Assembly (NCBI GenBank): GCA_018000835.1
Contig: JAGNJD010000017.1
Location: 1 to 42,323, forward strand
Origin: Candidatus Goldiibacteriota bacterium
GTDB lineage: Bacteria; Oederibacteriota; PGYV01; DSYL01
Reading direction: 5' to 3'
DNA length: 42,323 nt
The position numbers and the translations under genes were made by a program. The notes under the pieces are model-generated. The model worked only from the letters and a program-made list of their open reading frames with translations, was not told the origin of the DNA and did not search any database. Shown here in pieces: positions 1-8,003 of the stretch. Each line of letters starts with the position of its first letter. The stretch's first letter is position 1.

Positions 1-2
1 CA

Positions 3-1034
3 GGGACGGATAATGCAAAGATATGTGCCATACAGATAATACCGCAGCCTGCAACGCCGACAGCAACGAGGACGAGAACGATGACGGCGACGGGAACGAG
101 GACAATAACGCCGACAATGACGCGGACAGGGACTGCGACGCGGACAAATACAGTGCAGCCGACAGGCACGTTCACTGGGACGAGGACAGTAACGCAGACA
201 ATGACGCGGACAGCAACGTCAACTGCAAGTTCAACGTTTACGACAACTAATACGGCAACATCAACGCAGACAAACACGATACAGCCGACAGGCACGTTCA
301 CGTGGACACGGACAATGACAGCAACGCAGTCGTCAACTGGTTCAGCAACACGGACAAACACAGTTCAGCCGACAAACACGTTCACAAGAACAAGGACAAT
401 CACTCCGAGTTTAACGGTTACGGATACGATATCATCAAATACACCGACAGTGACGCCTACAATGACGCAGACGGCAACTGGGACGGTGACGCGGACGAAC
501 ACAATACAACCGACAGGCACGTTCACGTGGACAAGGACATGGACACCAACGTGGACAGAAACAATAACGTCAACATTAACGCAGACGGGGACGCGGACAT
601 TCACACAGACAAACACGCCTTCGTTTACGCTGACTATTACTCAGACACGGACGCAAACTGTAACACTGCTTTCAACAATGACGATAACGCCGACTGCAAC
701 GTCAGAGATAATACCTGATAAAGAAAAGTTAAAAATAGAAGACATAGTCATATATCCTAATCCGTATAATCCTACCAAAAGAGATTTGCACATAGGATTT
801 GAGATAACGCAGGCGAGCAAAGTAGTAAAGGTGAGGATATATGCAGTGAGTTTCAGGTTAATCAGGGAGATAACGCTGGCAGGGGATTACACGGTAGGAG
901 GAAACAGAATAAAGATAGACAAAAGATATTTAGAAAATTTTGCAAACGGAACGTATTATCTGATAATGAGTGTGATAAATAACAAAGGAGAAAAAGCAGA
1001 CGGTAAACCGGTGATATTGATAATTTTAAAATAA
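3..1034 (+). CDS. C-terminal part of secreted protein with Thr-rich linker and YPNPYNP sorting-type domain (5' partial)
   Basis: The frame is open from the left edge of the window, so the gene begins upstream; the first ATG at 81 lies inside the repeat and is not the start. The visible part opens with about 15 ordinary residues (GTDNAKICAIQII). A ~210-residue low-complexity linker follows in which nearly every second residue is Thr, with the phrase TNT(V/I)QPTxTFT recurring four times. The last ~105 residues form a folded domain containing IYPNPYNP, VKVRIYAVSFRLIREI and FANGTYYL. That layout is that of T9SS type A (TIGR04183-like) C-terminal sorting domains on secreted proteins. I infer export and surface attachment; the N-terminal functional domain is outside the window. 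The many open frames on both strands here are a by-product of the ACN-rich repeat. Confidence 0.85.
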   Translation, partial: GTDNAKICAIQIIPQPATPTATRTRTMTATGTRTITPTMTRTGTATRTNTVQPTGTFTGTRTVTQTMTRTATSTASSTFTTTNTATSTQTNTIQPTGTFTWTRTMTATQSSTGSATRTNTVQPTNTFTRTRTITPSLTVTDTISSNTPTVTPTMTQTATGTVTRTNTIQPTGTFTWTRTWTPTWTETITSTLTQTGTRTFTQTNTPSFTLTITQTRTQTVTLLSTMTITPTATSEIIPDKEKLKIEDIVIYPNPYNPTKRDLHIGFEITQASKVVKVRIYAVSFRLIREITLAGDYTVGGNRIKIDKRYLENFANGTYYLIMSVINNKGEKADGKPVILIILK

Positions 1035-1042
1035 AAATATAT

Positions 1043-1091
1043 TATTCATTATTTTCAATCTTACCACGTGTCCGCCATGTCTATCCTTATT
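1043..1091 (+). repeat. 49-bp dispersed repeat, copy 1
   Basis: This 49-bp segment starts 9 bp after the stop of the first gene and recurs at 41696-41744. Both copies begin with TATTCATTATTTTCA and end with GCCATGTCTATCCTTATT; the middle has diverged, but length is identical. The reason for the conservation is unknown; it could be the 3' flank of a mobile or duplicated gene family. Confidence 0.65.
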
Positions 1092-1107
1092 ACCATGACA
1101 TCTAAAT

Positions 1108-1336
1108 ATTGTAAATGAAGTGCATCAAGTAGAAGCCCTGTCGTTTACATTTGTTAAAATGCAGATTGTAAGAAAAACATCAAACACAGAAGCGAAACGA
1201 CGGGATTAGATAAGTATGCCGCAAAAAAGGGAAAATAAAGGAAAACGAAAGGCGGAAAATAATATTACAGGTCGTTTTCTTACAAGAAAAGTATGTGAAA
1301 TTTTGGGCGTGGTGCAATAAAACTTGCAATGTGCCA
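1108..1336 (+). repeat. ~229-bp dispersed repeat, copy 1 (direct repeat flanking the radical SAM gene)
   Basis: This segment aligns with 3112-3330 in the same orientation. Long identical blocks include TTAAAATGCAGATTGTAAGA and GAAATTTTGGGCGTGGTGCA. This copy carries an 11-bp insertion relative to the other, just before GTCGTTTTC. It contains a short hairpin with TTTTCTT/AAGAAAA arms. The plus strand encodes a broken peptide containing GRFLTRKVCEILGV, interrupted by stops, so it may be a decayed gene such as a transposase N-terminus. I do not recognise the family. Confidence 0.75.
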
Positions 1337-1485
1337 ACATAAATAGAAGTCGGGTTGCATTCTATGGCAGATACATCGCCTAATTTTGCGGAATAAACAC
1401 CTGAAAAGCCGGCGTAATCAGAATTAAAAAGATTAATAACATCTGCAATATGTACAGCATATAAAAAAACATGCTGAAAAGGCAA
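1333..1485 (-). pseudogene. N-terminal fragment resembling PorV/UPF0164-type outer-membrane protein
   Basis: Read on the minus strand from 1485, the frame gives a hydrophobic start (HVFLYAVHIADVINLF) and then AGFSGVYSAKLGDVSAIECN. This resembles the conserved start of PorV/UPF0164-type barrels, which have a Gly/Ala-rich segment, a GD(V/A)SA core and then an NP(A) motif; here the NP is NPTS. The resemblance ends at codon ~51, essentially where the dispersed repeat (1108-1336) ends. The frame then runs on through repeat sequence to 1180. I infer a gene truncated by, or at the junction with, the repeat. The match is short and made by eye. Confidence 0.45.
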
Positions 1486-1544
1486 ACACCGAAAGAAATG
1501 ATAATTTTTTTTATATAAGCCTCTGCTGTCGCTTATAATCTATT

Positions 1545-3026
1545 TTAATCTTCTATACTCATTACTTTCCTGTAATGAAATCCAAAAATAGCAAGCCTTA
1601 CTGCTTCCGTCAAAAGATCGGGTCTATTTACAGCCGTCCAGATTATCATCTTCCAGAAATGCAGTCTGCCTTCGCCCCATATTCCGATTTTCCATATTAC
1701 ACGGCTTACAATTTTAACTTTATCCAAAAACGCCATTTTTGTTTCAGCGGCTACTTTCTGATATTCTTTAAGGAATGTTATCACTCTTTTATAATAATTT
1801 TCGGGTTTAAATATAGTATCTACCACTTTTTTATATCCTGAAATAAGATTGTCCATTTCCATTTTAGGAATAAAATTTATAGTAAAATCAGTGTTGCTGC
1901 CGCTTGGAAGTTTTTTTAACAGTCTGCCGCCGCTCTCAAGTTTTTTATAAAGCGCAGTCTCCGGCAATGCGTTCAAAAGTCCCACCATCGCAGTTACTAT
2001 GCCGCTTTTTTGTATGAATCTTATCATATTGTCAAACGATTTAGGCGTGTCCGTATCAAAACCAAGAATAAATCCGCCCTGCACTTCCAGGCCGTTCCTC
2101 TGTAAAATTTTTACTTTTTCTTCAAGATTTTTCCCTGTATTCTGGACTTTACCGCATGATTTTAATGTTTCCTCATCCGGAGTTTCTATACCTACAAACA
2201 CCATATTAAAATTAGCTTTTTTCATAAGGTCCATAAGTTCCTGGTCATCGGCAAGATTGATAGACGCCTCCGTATATAAAGTAAAAGGTTTGCCTTTTTT
2301 TTCCATCCAGGAGCCAATCTCTTTTAATATTATTTTTACCTTTTCCTTGTTTCCTATGAAATTATCGTCAACTATAAAAACACTGCTGCGCCATCCCGCG
2401 TTATATATCGCATCAAATTCCGCTATAACCTGCGCTGGTGTTTTTACTCTTGGGATTCTTCCGTTCATTACAATGATGTCACAAAACTCACAATTAAAAG
2501 GGCATCCTCTCGATATCTGCATTGCCATTGACGCATAATTATTAAAATTCAAAAGGCTCCAATCCGGTATCGGAACTTTTGTGATATCAGGTTTTTCATC
2601 AGACCGATAAATATGCTTAATCTGCCCTGCCTCCAAATCCTTTAAAAACATGGGAATAGTAACCTCCCCTTCGTCAAGCACAAAACAATCAACGCCGTCA
2701 AAGTTCTTGTATCCGGTGGTAAAAAGAGGCCCTCCAGCAACTACAAATTTACCCTTTGATTTAGCCCTTGATATGATTTCACGTGCGGATTTTTCCTGGA
2801 CTATCATCCCTGAAATATATATATGGTCCGCCCACTCAATATCACTATCCTTTAATTTAGTAGCGTTCATATCAACAAGCCGCTTTTCCCAGGATGAAGG
2901 CAATAAGGATGAAATTGTAAGCAGCCCCAATGGCGGTAAAGAAGTTTTTTTATTAACAAATTTTAACGCATGCTTAAAACTCCAGAATGTATCTGGGTGT
3001 TCCGGATAAACCATTAGTATTTTCAT
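1545..3026 (-). CDS. B12-binding radical SAM protein (DUF4070 / HpnP-like family)
   Basis: This 493-residue protein has an N-terminal cobalamin-binding-like Rossmann region (MKILMVYPEHPDTFWSFKHA, residues 1-150). A radical SAM core follows with the [4Fe-4S] motif C175-x3-C179-x2-C182 (CPFNCEFC). The C-terminal part resembles DUF4070. The opening 'YPEHPDTFWSFKHAL...PPLGLLT' is characteristic of the large B12-radical SAM group that includes the hopanoid methylase HpnP. The substrate cannot be assigned, and no hopanoid genes are nearby. The start is supported by AGGAG a few bases upstream and by a strong minus-strand promoter. The gene stands alone, divergent from the MFS gene and bracketed by direct repeats. 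Confidence 0.88.
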   Translation of the reverse strand: MKILMVYPEHPDTFWSFKHALKFVNKKTSLPPLGLLTISSLLPSSWEKRLVDMNATKLKDSDIEWADHIYISGMIVQEKSAREIISRAKSKGKFVVAGGPLFTTGYKNFDGVDCFVLDEGEVTIPMFLKDLEAGQIKHIYRSDEKPDITKVPIPDWSLLNFNNYASMAMQISRGCPFNCEFCDIIVMNGRIPRVKTPAQVIAEFDAIYNAGWRSSVFIVDDNFIGNKEKVKIILKEIGSWMEKKGKPFTLYTEASINLADDQELMDLMKKANFNMVFVGIETPDEETLKSCGKVQNTGKNLEEKVKILQRNGLEVQGGFILGFDTDTPKSFDNMIRFIQKSGIVTAMVGLLNALPETALYKKLESGGRLLKKLPSGSNTDFTINFIPKMEMDNLISGYKKVVDTIFKPENYYKRVITFLKEYQKVAAETKMAFLDKVKIVSRVIWKIGIWGEGRLHFWKMIIWTAVNRPDLLTEAVRLAIFGFHYRKVMSIED

Positions 3027-3059
3027 AAAATGCTCCTATAATATATCAAAATTTTATAT

Positions 3060-3088
3060 ATTATAACGCTGTAAAGCATTTATTTCAA
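3060..3088 (-). promoter_or_regulatory. Sigma70-type promoter of the radical SAM gene
   Basis: Reading the minus strand, TTGAAA (plus 3083-3088) is followed after exactly 17 bp by a perfect TATAAT (plus 3060-3065). It lies about 35 bp upstream of the ATG at 3026, with an AGGAG ribosome site in between. Confidence 0.7.
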
Positions 3089-3111
3089 TAAAATTTTTTT
3101 TGTTTATAAAA

Positions 3112-3330
3112 ATTGTAAAATGAAGTGCAACAAATAGAAGTCCCATCATTCACATGTGTTAAAATGCAGATTGTAAGAAAAACATCAAACACAGAAGTGA
3201 AACGACGGGATTAGATAAGTATGATGCAAACAAGGGAAAATAAAGGAAAACGAAAGACGGAAAAGTCGTTTTCTTACAAGAAAAACATGTGAAATTTTGG
3301 GCGTGGTGCAATAAAACCTGCAATGTGCCA
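3112..3330 (+). repeat. ~219-bp dispersed repeat, copy 2
   Basis: Direct-orientation copy of 1108-1336, lacking an 11-bp segment. Both copies end at the shared AATGTGCCA, after which the flanks are unrelated. This copy lies upstream of the radical SAM gene, so gene and promoter sit between direct repeats about 2 kb apart. Confidence 0.75.
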
Positions 3331-3354
3331 TGCTTTTCTGTTTTCCATAAAAAA

Positions 3355-3374
3355 ATTGAAAATGCAGTTTCAAT
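3355..3374. promoter_or_regulatory. Inverted repeat upstream of the MFS gene
   Basis: Perfect arms ATTGAAA and TTTCAAT are separated by 6 bp, about 70 bp upstream of the MFS start. This could be an operator. No convincing -35/-10 pair is evident around it, so the role is open. Confidence 0.3.
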
Positions 3375-3445
3375 GTGGTAATATTGTTTTGTCTTTTTTT
3401 AACATAAAAATAAAATTGAAAAACTGACTTTTAAAAGGAGACACC

Positions 3446-4672
3446 ATGACTGATGATACAAAAAAGGCATTTCAACTCATTTTTTTGTTTGGCTTTGTGA
3501 GTTTATTTGGCGACATTGTTTATGAAGGTGCAAGGGCGGTAAACGGACCATACCTGAAAAGTCTGGCAGTTAACGCAAGTGTTGTAGGACTTATAGTGGG
3601 TATAGGTGAATTTGCAGGTTATGCATTAAGGTTAATAACAGGTTATTTCGCAGATAAAACAAGGGCATACTGGGTTTTTACCTTTATTGGCTATGGCCTG
3701 ATTATTTCCATACCAATGCTTTCATTAACCGGCGTATGGCAGATTGCCGCAGTTTTAATGGTTACTGAGCGACTCGGTAAAGGCATAAGGGCACCGGCAA
3801 AGGATACCATAGTATCGAGTGCTGCAAAAAGAATAGGGACAGGAAAGGGATTTGCAATTCAGGAAGTTATGGACCAGTTCGGGGCTTTAATAGGGCCCCT
3901 GATTTTTACCGCATATTTTGCATTAACCGGCGGCGGAGTAAAAAATGCACAGGATTACAGAAATGCTTATGCACTTTTCTGGATACCTTATCTGCTTGTC
4001 ATGATATTCGTCGTAATAGCATTTCTGAACGTTTCAAACCCCTCCAAACTTGAACCATTAAAGAAAGAAAACGAGCCTGATAAAATAACCCCGTTGTTCT
4101 GGATTTACAATATTTTTTCATTTGTAACTGCACTCGGCCTTTTAAATTTTGCAATTATAGGATATCATTTTAAGGCAAAAGCAATAGTATCAGATGCCAT
4201 GATTCCGGTTTTTTATGCAATTGCAATGGCAGTTGACGGACTTGCAGCATTCGTGATGGGAATGATTTACGACAAACTAAAAGTTAAAAACAACGCAGGC
4301 GGAATGATAACGCTCATAGTTTTGCCCGTGTTTTCAATTCTTATTCCATTTTTTGTATTTGCGAATAGTTTTGTCATGGCACTTGTTGCATCAGTCCTGC
4401 TCGGTATCGTAATGGGCGGCCAGGAAACCATTATGAAAGCAGCAATAGCAGACATAACGCCCATAAAAAAGCGCGGAACCGGATATGGGATTTTTAATTT
4501 TTCTTTTGGCCTTGCTATGTTTATCGGAAGTTATCTGGCCGGTTTGTTATACGACATATCCGTTACTTACTTAATCTGGCTCATCGTGGCATTACAGATC
4601 GTAGCATTGATTTTATTTTTTGTAATGAAAGCCGAGATTGATAAAAATAAGACGGCAGCGGAAAAAATCTGA
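3446..4672 (+). CDS. MFS transporter
   Basis: This 408-residue polytopic membrane protein has about 12 hydrophobic helices, typical of the major facilitator superfamily. The loop after the second helix reads GYFADKTRAYW, matching the family's cytoplasmic G-x3-D-(R/K) signature. A conserved mid-protein stretch, ERLGKGIRAPAKDTIVSSAA, recurs in a bacterial MFS group of unknown substrate. A strong Shine-Dalgarno (AAAAGGAGA) precedes the ATG. It ends 18 bp before the next gene and is probably co-transcribed with it. The transported compound cannot be told from sequence. Confidence 0.88.
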   Translation: MTDDTKKAFQLIFLFGFVSLFGDIVYEGARAVNGPYLKSLAVNASVVGLIVGIGEFAGYALRLITGYFADKTRAYWVFTFIGYGLIISIPMLSLTGVWQIAAVLMVTERLGKGIRAPAKDTIVSSAAKRIGTGKGFAIQEVMDQFGALIGPLIFTAYFALTGGGVKNAQDYRNAYALFWIPYLLVMIFVVIAFLNVSNPSKLEPLKKENEPDKITPLFWIYNIFSFVTALGLLNFAIIGYHFKAKAIVSDAMIPVFYAIAMAVDGLAAFVMGMIYDKLKVKNNAGGMITLIVLPVFSILIPFFVFANSFVMALVASVLLGIVMGGQETIMKAAIADITPIKKRGTGYGIFNFSFGLAMFIGSYLAGLLYDISVTYLIWLIVALQIVALILFFVMKAEIDKNKTAAEKI

Positions 4673-4690
4673 TTTGAAAAAGGTTTTTTT

Positions 4691-7297
4691 ATGATTTTAA
4701 TCACGTCACACCCAAACACTGATTTTGACGGACTTGCAAGCATGGTGGCCGCGTCAAAATTATATGAAAATTCCGTTATGTATATGCCATGGACATTATC
4801 CCCTGTGGTAAAAAAATTTCACACCCTTTTTAAATATCGTTACTCGCTATCAAGGGATAAGGACGTTGATTTTAACAAGATACAGTCGGTGGTAATAGTA
4901 GATGCAATGCCCAGGGTTTTGCCTTTTGGATTAAAAGACGTTATATTGAACAAAAAAGTAAAGGTTTGCGTTTATACCCATCATCCAACTGATGAAAAAA
5001 CCGACATACCAGATGCAGAAGTAATCAATATTAAATATGGCGCCTGCACGACTTATTTTGTCGAACAACTAATAAATAAAAACGTGGAAATAAACCAGGA
5101 TGATGCCCTGCTTTTTCTGCTTGGCATTTATTCTGACACCGGTAATTTTTTATATCCTAATACGACTCCGGATGACCTGAAAATAGCGTCCTTTTTGCAT
5201 GGCAGGCAGATAAATAACCAACTGCTTGTTGACCTCATACAAAATAATTTTGAAACGCAGCAGACGCAGCTTTTAAATAGATTATTAAAAAATTTACAGA
5301 CATATAACATAAAAGGTTTCAGGATTATAATTTCTTTTGCAAAGGTAAAGGAATACATATCACAGTTATCCGACATAACTACCCAGATTCTTGCCATAAA
5401 CGGCGGGGATGCAATAGTAACAATAGCGCAGATGCAGAATAAGATTTTTCTCACGGCAAGAAGCAAGAACGAAAAAATCAATGTAAAAAAACTGCTTGAT
5501 AAATACAGCGGCGGCGGGCACAGGACCGCAGCATCTGCAATCGTCCATATTAAAAAGGGCGTTTCAATAAAAAAGATAAGGGATGAAATTTACAGGGACC
5601 TGAATGAATGCGTTGAAGACAAATTCAGGGTGAGGGACATAATGTCGTCTCCGGTCAGGGCAGTTTCCCCGTCTTTATCCATGGAAGAAGCTTATAAAAT
5701 CTGCATAAGGTTTAACAACAACGGTCTTCCCGTCGTAAAAGACGGCAAATTAACCGGTTTTATTACGAAGCAGGACATAGAAAAAGGCATCCTGCATAAA
5801 TTAGGACACATACCGGTTTCCGGCTACATGACAAAAAACGTCATCACCATAAGTCCGGATACGCACATAAACGAAGCCCAGAGACTGATGCTTGAGAAAA
5901 ACATAGGACATCTGCCGGTAGTTGAAAACGGGGTTTTAACCGGCATTTTAACGAGAACCGACGTGCTTTCGTATCTTTACGAAGACAACCTGTTAAAAAA
6001 GGAAAGGGTAGTATTCAAGGAAAATGACGTAAACATAAAGGAAATAATGGAAAAGCAGCTTTTGCCTGAGATGTACGAACTTATAAAAAAGATCGGTGAA
6101 TATGCAGACGAATACAAAATAAACGCTTATCTTGTCGGTGGACTTGTCCGGGATATTTTTTTAAAACAAAAAGACATAGACGTGGACATAACCGTAGAAG
6201 GCGATGGAATAAAATTTGCAAAATTTCTTGCAGACAAATTTAACGGCACGTTTCAGGGCTTTGAACGGTTTAAGACGGGAAAAGTGTTTTTAAAAAATAA
6301 AAAGGTGATTGACGTAACGAGTGCAAGGGCAGAGTTTTATGAATTTCCTGCGGCATTGCCTGAAATTGAGTTTACACCGGTAAGATACGACCTTTTCCGC
6401 AGGGATTTTACGATAAACGCAATGGCCATAAAGATAAACAAAAATGAATTCGGTAAATTTATTGTTTATTTTGACGGATTCAACGATTTAAAAAACGGGA
6501 TAATAAGGACACTGTATAACATGAGTTTTATTGACGACCCGACAAGAATTTTGCGTGCAATCAGATTTGAACAGAGATTTAATTTCAACATAGAGGAAAA
6601 TACGTTAAGGTTTATAAAAGAAACGCTGCGTTACAACATTTTTAACAATCTGCCTGGGGAAAGACTGCGGGATGAACTTTTACTGGTTTTTAACGAGGAG
6701 AAAGTTTTTAATATACTTACAAGAATGCAGGAACTCGGGGTAATCGAAAAGATAAACAATAATCTTACAATTGACGAAAAAACCGGAAAAATGTTTGACA
6801 GAGTTGCTGCTCTCATAAACGATCCTTTATTTAAAAACGTTGATAAGGACTGCATACATTTTATGATTTTTATGCGTTCACTTGACGCTAAAAGTGCAGA
6901 ACAGTTATGTGCGGATTTAAAATTAAAAAACAAATGGAAAGATGCTATTGTTCAGTTAAAACAAAATGAAACAAAAGTATTAAAAGAATTGTCGGACATA
7001 AAATCAGATAAAAGTAAGATATTCATGAACCTGAAAAAATTAAAGATGGAAGTGCTTTTTTATTTTGCCCTTCAGGACGACGACGACGTTGTGTTAAACA
7101 ACGTAAAGGAATTTATTTCAACCATAAAAAACATAAGAGTTTTTTTGACCGGTGAGGACCTGAAAAATTTCGGGATAAAACAGGGGCCCGTTTACAGGGA
7201 AATACTGGATAAACTTCTTAAGGAAAAAATTGACGGAAGGATAAAAACAAGGGAACAGGAAATAAATTTTGTGAAAAAAATGCTTATGAAACAGTAA
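4691..7297 (+). CDS. DHH phosphoesterase - CBS - tRNA nucleotidyltransferase fusion protein
   Basis: This 868-residue protein carries four modules. Residues 1-160 are a DHH phosphoesterase core (SHPNTDFDGLAS, VDAM at 70-73, THHP at 96-99, SDTGN at 148-152). Residues 210-290 are a DHHA1-type substrate domain with GGGHRTAASA at 274-283. Residues 313-430 are two CBS repeats, and residues 455-868 a poly(A) polymerase/CCA-adding enzyme. The last has LVGGLVRD at 481-488, a DVDIT metal-binding acidic pair at 497-501, RRDFTINAMAI at 569-579 and a downstream DPTRILRAIRFEQRF. The same fusion is known as the A-adding enzyme of several deep-branching bacteria, where a separate CC-adding enzyme cooperates. 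Likely roles are tRNA 3'-end synthesis or repair plus small-oligonucleotide or nucleotide hydrolysis, with the CBS pair sensing adenylates. All catalytic motifs appear intact. Confidence 0.92.
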   Translation: MILITSHPNTDFDGLASMVAASKLYENSVMYMPWTLSPVVKKFHTLFKYRYSLSRDKDVDFNKIQSVVIVDAMPRVLPFGLKDVILNKKVKVCVYTHHPTDEKTDIPDAEVINIKYGACTTYFVEQLINKNVEINQDDALLFLLGIYSDTGNFLYPNTTPDDLKIASFLHGRQINNQLLVDLIQNNFETQQTQLLNRLLKNLQTYNIKGFRIIISFAKVKEYISQLSDITTQILAINGGDAIVTIAQMQNKIFLTARSKNEKINVKKLLDKYSGGGHRTAASAIVHIKKGVSIKKIRDEIYRDLNECVEDKFRVRDIMSSPVRAVSPSLSMEEAYKICIRFNNNGLPVVKDGKLTGFITKQDIEKGILHKLGHIPVSGYMTKNVITISPDTHINEAQRLMLEKNIGHLPVVENGVLTGILTRTDVLSYLYEDNLLKKERVVFKENDVNIKEIMEKQLLPEMYELIKKIGEYADEYKINAYLVGGLVRDIFLKQKDIDVDITVEGDGIKFAKFLADKFNGTFQGFERFKTGKVFLKNKKVIDVTSARAEFYEFPAALPEIEFTPVRYDLFRRDFTINAMAIKINKNEFGKFIVYFDGFNDLKNGIIRTLYNMSFIDDPTRILRAIRFEQRFNFNIEENTLRFIKETLRYNIFNNLPGERLRDELLLVFNEEKVFNILTRMQELGVIEKINNNLTIDEKTGKMFDRVAALINDPLFKNVDKDCIHFMIFMRSLDAKSAEQLCADLKLKNKWKDAIVQLKQNETKVLKELSDIKSDKSKIFMNLKKLKMEVLFYFALQDDDDVVLNNVKEFISTIKNIRVFLTGEDLKNFGIKQGPVYREILDKLLKEKIDGRIKTREQEINFVKKMLMKQ

Positions 7298-7322
7298 TTA
7301 AATAAACAAAGGAGGCAGAAAC

Positions 7323-7820
7323 ATGGATGTATTTGAAGCAATCAAAGGAAGAAGGAGCATAAGAAAGTATAAAAAAAATGAGGTTATTGACAAAAAAATT
7401 CTCGAAGAAATAGTTGATGCGGGTAAATATGCAGCAAGTGCACGTGCAGAATACCCGTGGAAATTTGTCGTTATTACTTCAAATGACAGGTTGAAACAAC
7501 TTGCAGAAATTACAGGCAGCAACGGCAGATTCATTGCAGATGCATCGGCGGCAATCGTGGTTATTTGCAAAGATACGAAATATTATCTTGAAGATGGCTC
7601 TGCTGCTATACAAAACATCCTCCTCGCTGCTTATGCAAAAGGGATAGGAACGTGCTGGGTAGCCGGAGACAAAAAAGAATATTGTGACAGGGTTTTGTCT
7701 TTTATCAATGCACCAAAAGGATATAAACTCATCAACATTATTGCGTGCGGTATTCCTGATGAAAAACCAGAAAAACCAAAACCACCTTTAAAAGACATAC
7801 TGGTATGGGAAAAATTTTAG
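7323..7820 (+). CDS. Nitroreductase family protein
   Basis: This 165-residue protein opens with the FMN-binding signature VFEAIKGRRSIRKYKKNEV and continues with AASARAEYPWKFVVIT. It shows the later conserved stretch SAAIQNILLAAYAKGIGTCW and a C-terminal GIPDEKPEKP. It is a short member of the NAD(P)H:FMN oxidoreductase superfamily; the substrate is unknown. AAAGGAGG lies just upstream of the ATG, and the 25-bp gap to the preceding gene suggests co-transcription. An inverted repeat follows the stop. Confidence 0.88.
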   Translation: MDVFEAIKGRRSIRKYKKNEVIDKKILEEIVDAGKYAASARAEYPWKFVVITSNDRLKQLAEITGSNGRFIADASAAIVVICKDTKYYLEDGSAAIQNILLAAYAKGIGTCWVAGDKKEYCDRVLSFINAPKGYKLINIIACGIPDEKPEKPKPPLKDILVWEKF

Positions 7821-7830
7821 GCAACAATAG

Positions 7831-7859
7831 TCCTGTTATGGATTTGGAAAATAACAGGA
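7831..7859 (+). terminator. Possible transcription terminator hairpin
   Basis: Perfect 9-bp arms TCCTGTTAT/ATAACAGGA with an 11-nt loop lie 10 bp after the nitroreductase stop. The downstream tract is A-rich rather than T-rich, so intrinsic termination on the plus strand is uncertain. Confidence 0.35.
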
Positions 7860-7946
7860 ATAAATAAAAATTATCCCCATTGGAGAATCATCTGAAAACT
7901 GCAATATTTTTATATTTCACCCCGATTATTTACACTTTTAATTTTT

Positions 7947-7975
7947 TTGCCTTTTATATTTATATATGCTATACT
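7947..7975 (+). promoter_or_regulatory. Sigma70-type promoter of nfnAB
   Basis: TTGCCT (7947-7952) and TATACT (7970-7975) are separated by 17 bp. Transcription should begin near 7982, about 22 nt before the nfnA start codon. Confidence 0.65.
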
Positions 7976-7980
7976 TTACG

Positions 7981-7995
7981 GCTAAATAATTTAGC
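7981..7995. promoter_or_regulatory. Perfect palindrome at the nfnAB transcription start
   Basis: GCTAAAT-A-ATTTAGC is a perfect 7-1-7 palindrome. It begins at the predicted +1 and ends immediately before the GGAGG ribosome binding site (7996-8000). The position suits a repressor operator or a small hairpin that affects ribosome access. Confidence 0.45.
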
Positions 7996-8003
7996 GGAGG
8001 AAG

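Noticed and set aside
23..718. Other-frame ORFs of 75-138 codons over the Thr-rich region
   Set aside because: They are shadows of the ACN repeat. The frame that continues into the conserved YPNPYNP domain is the real one.
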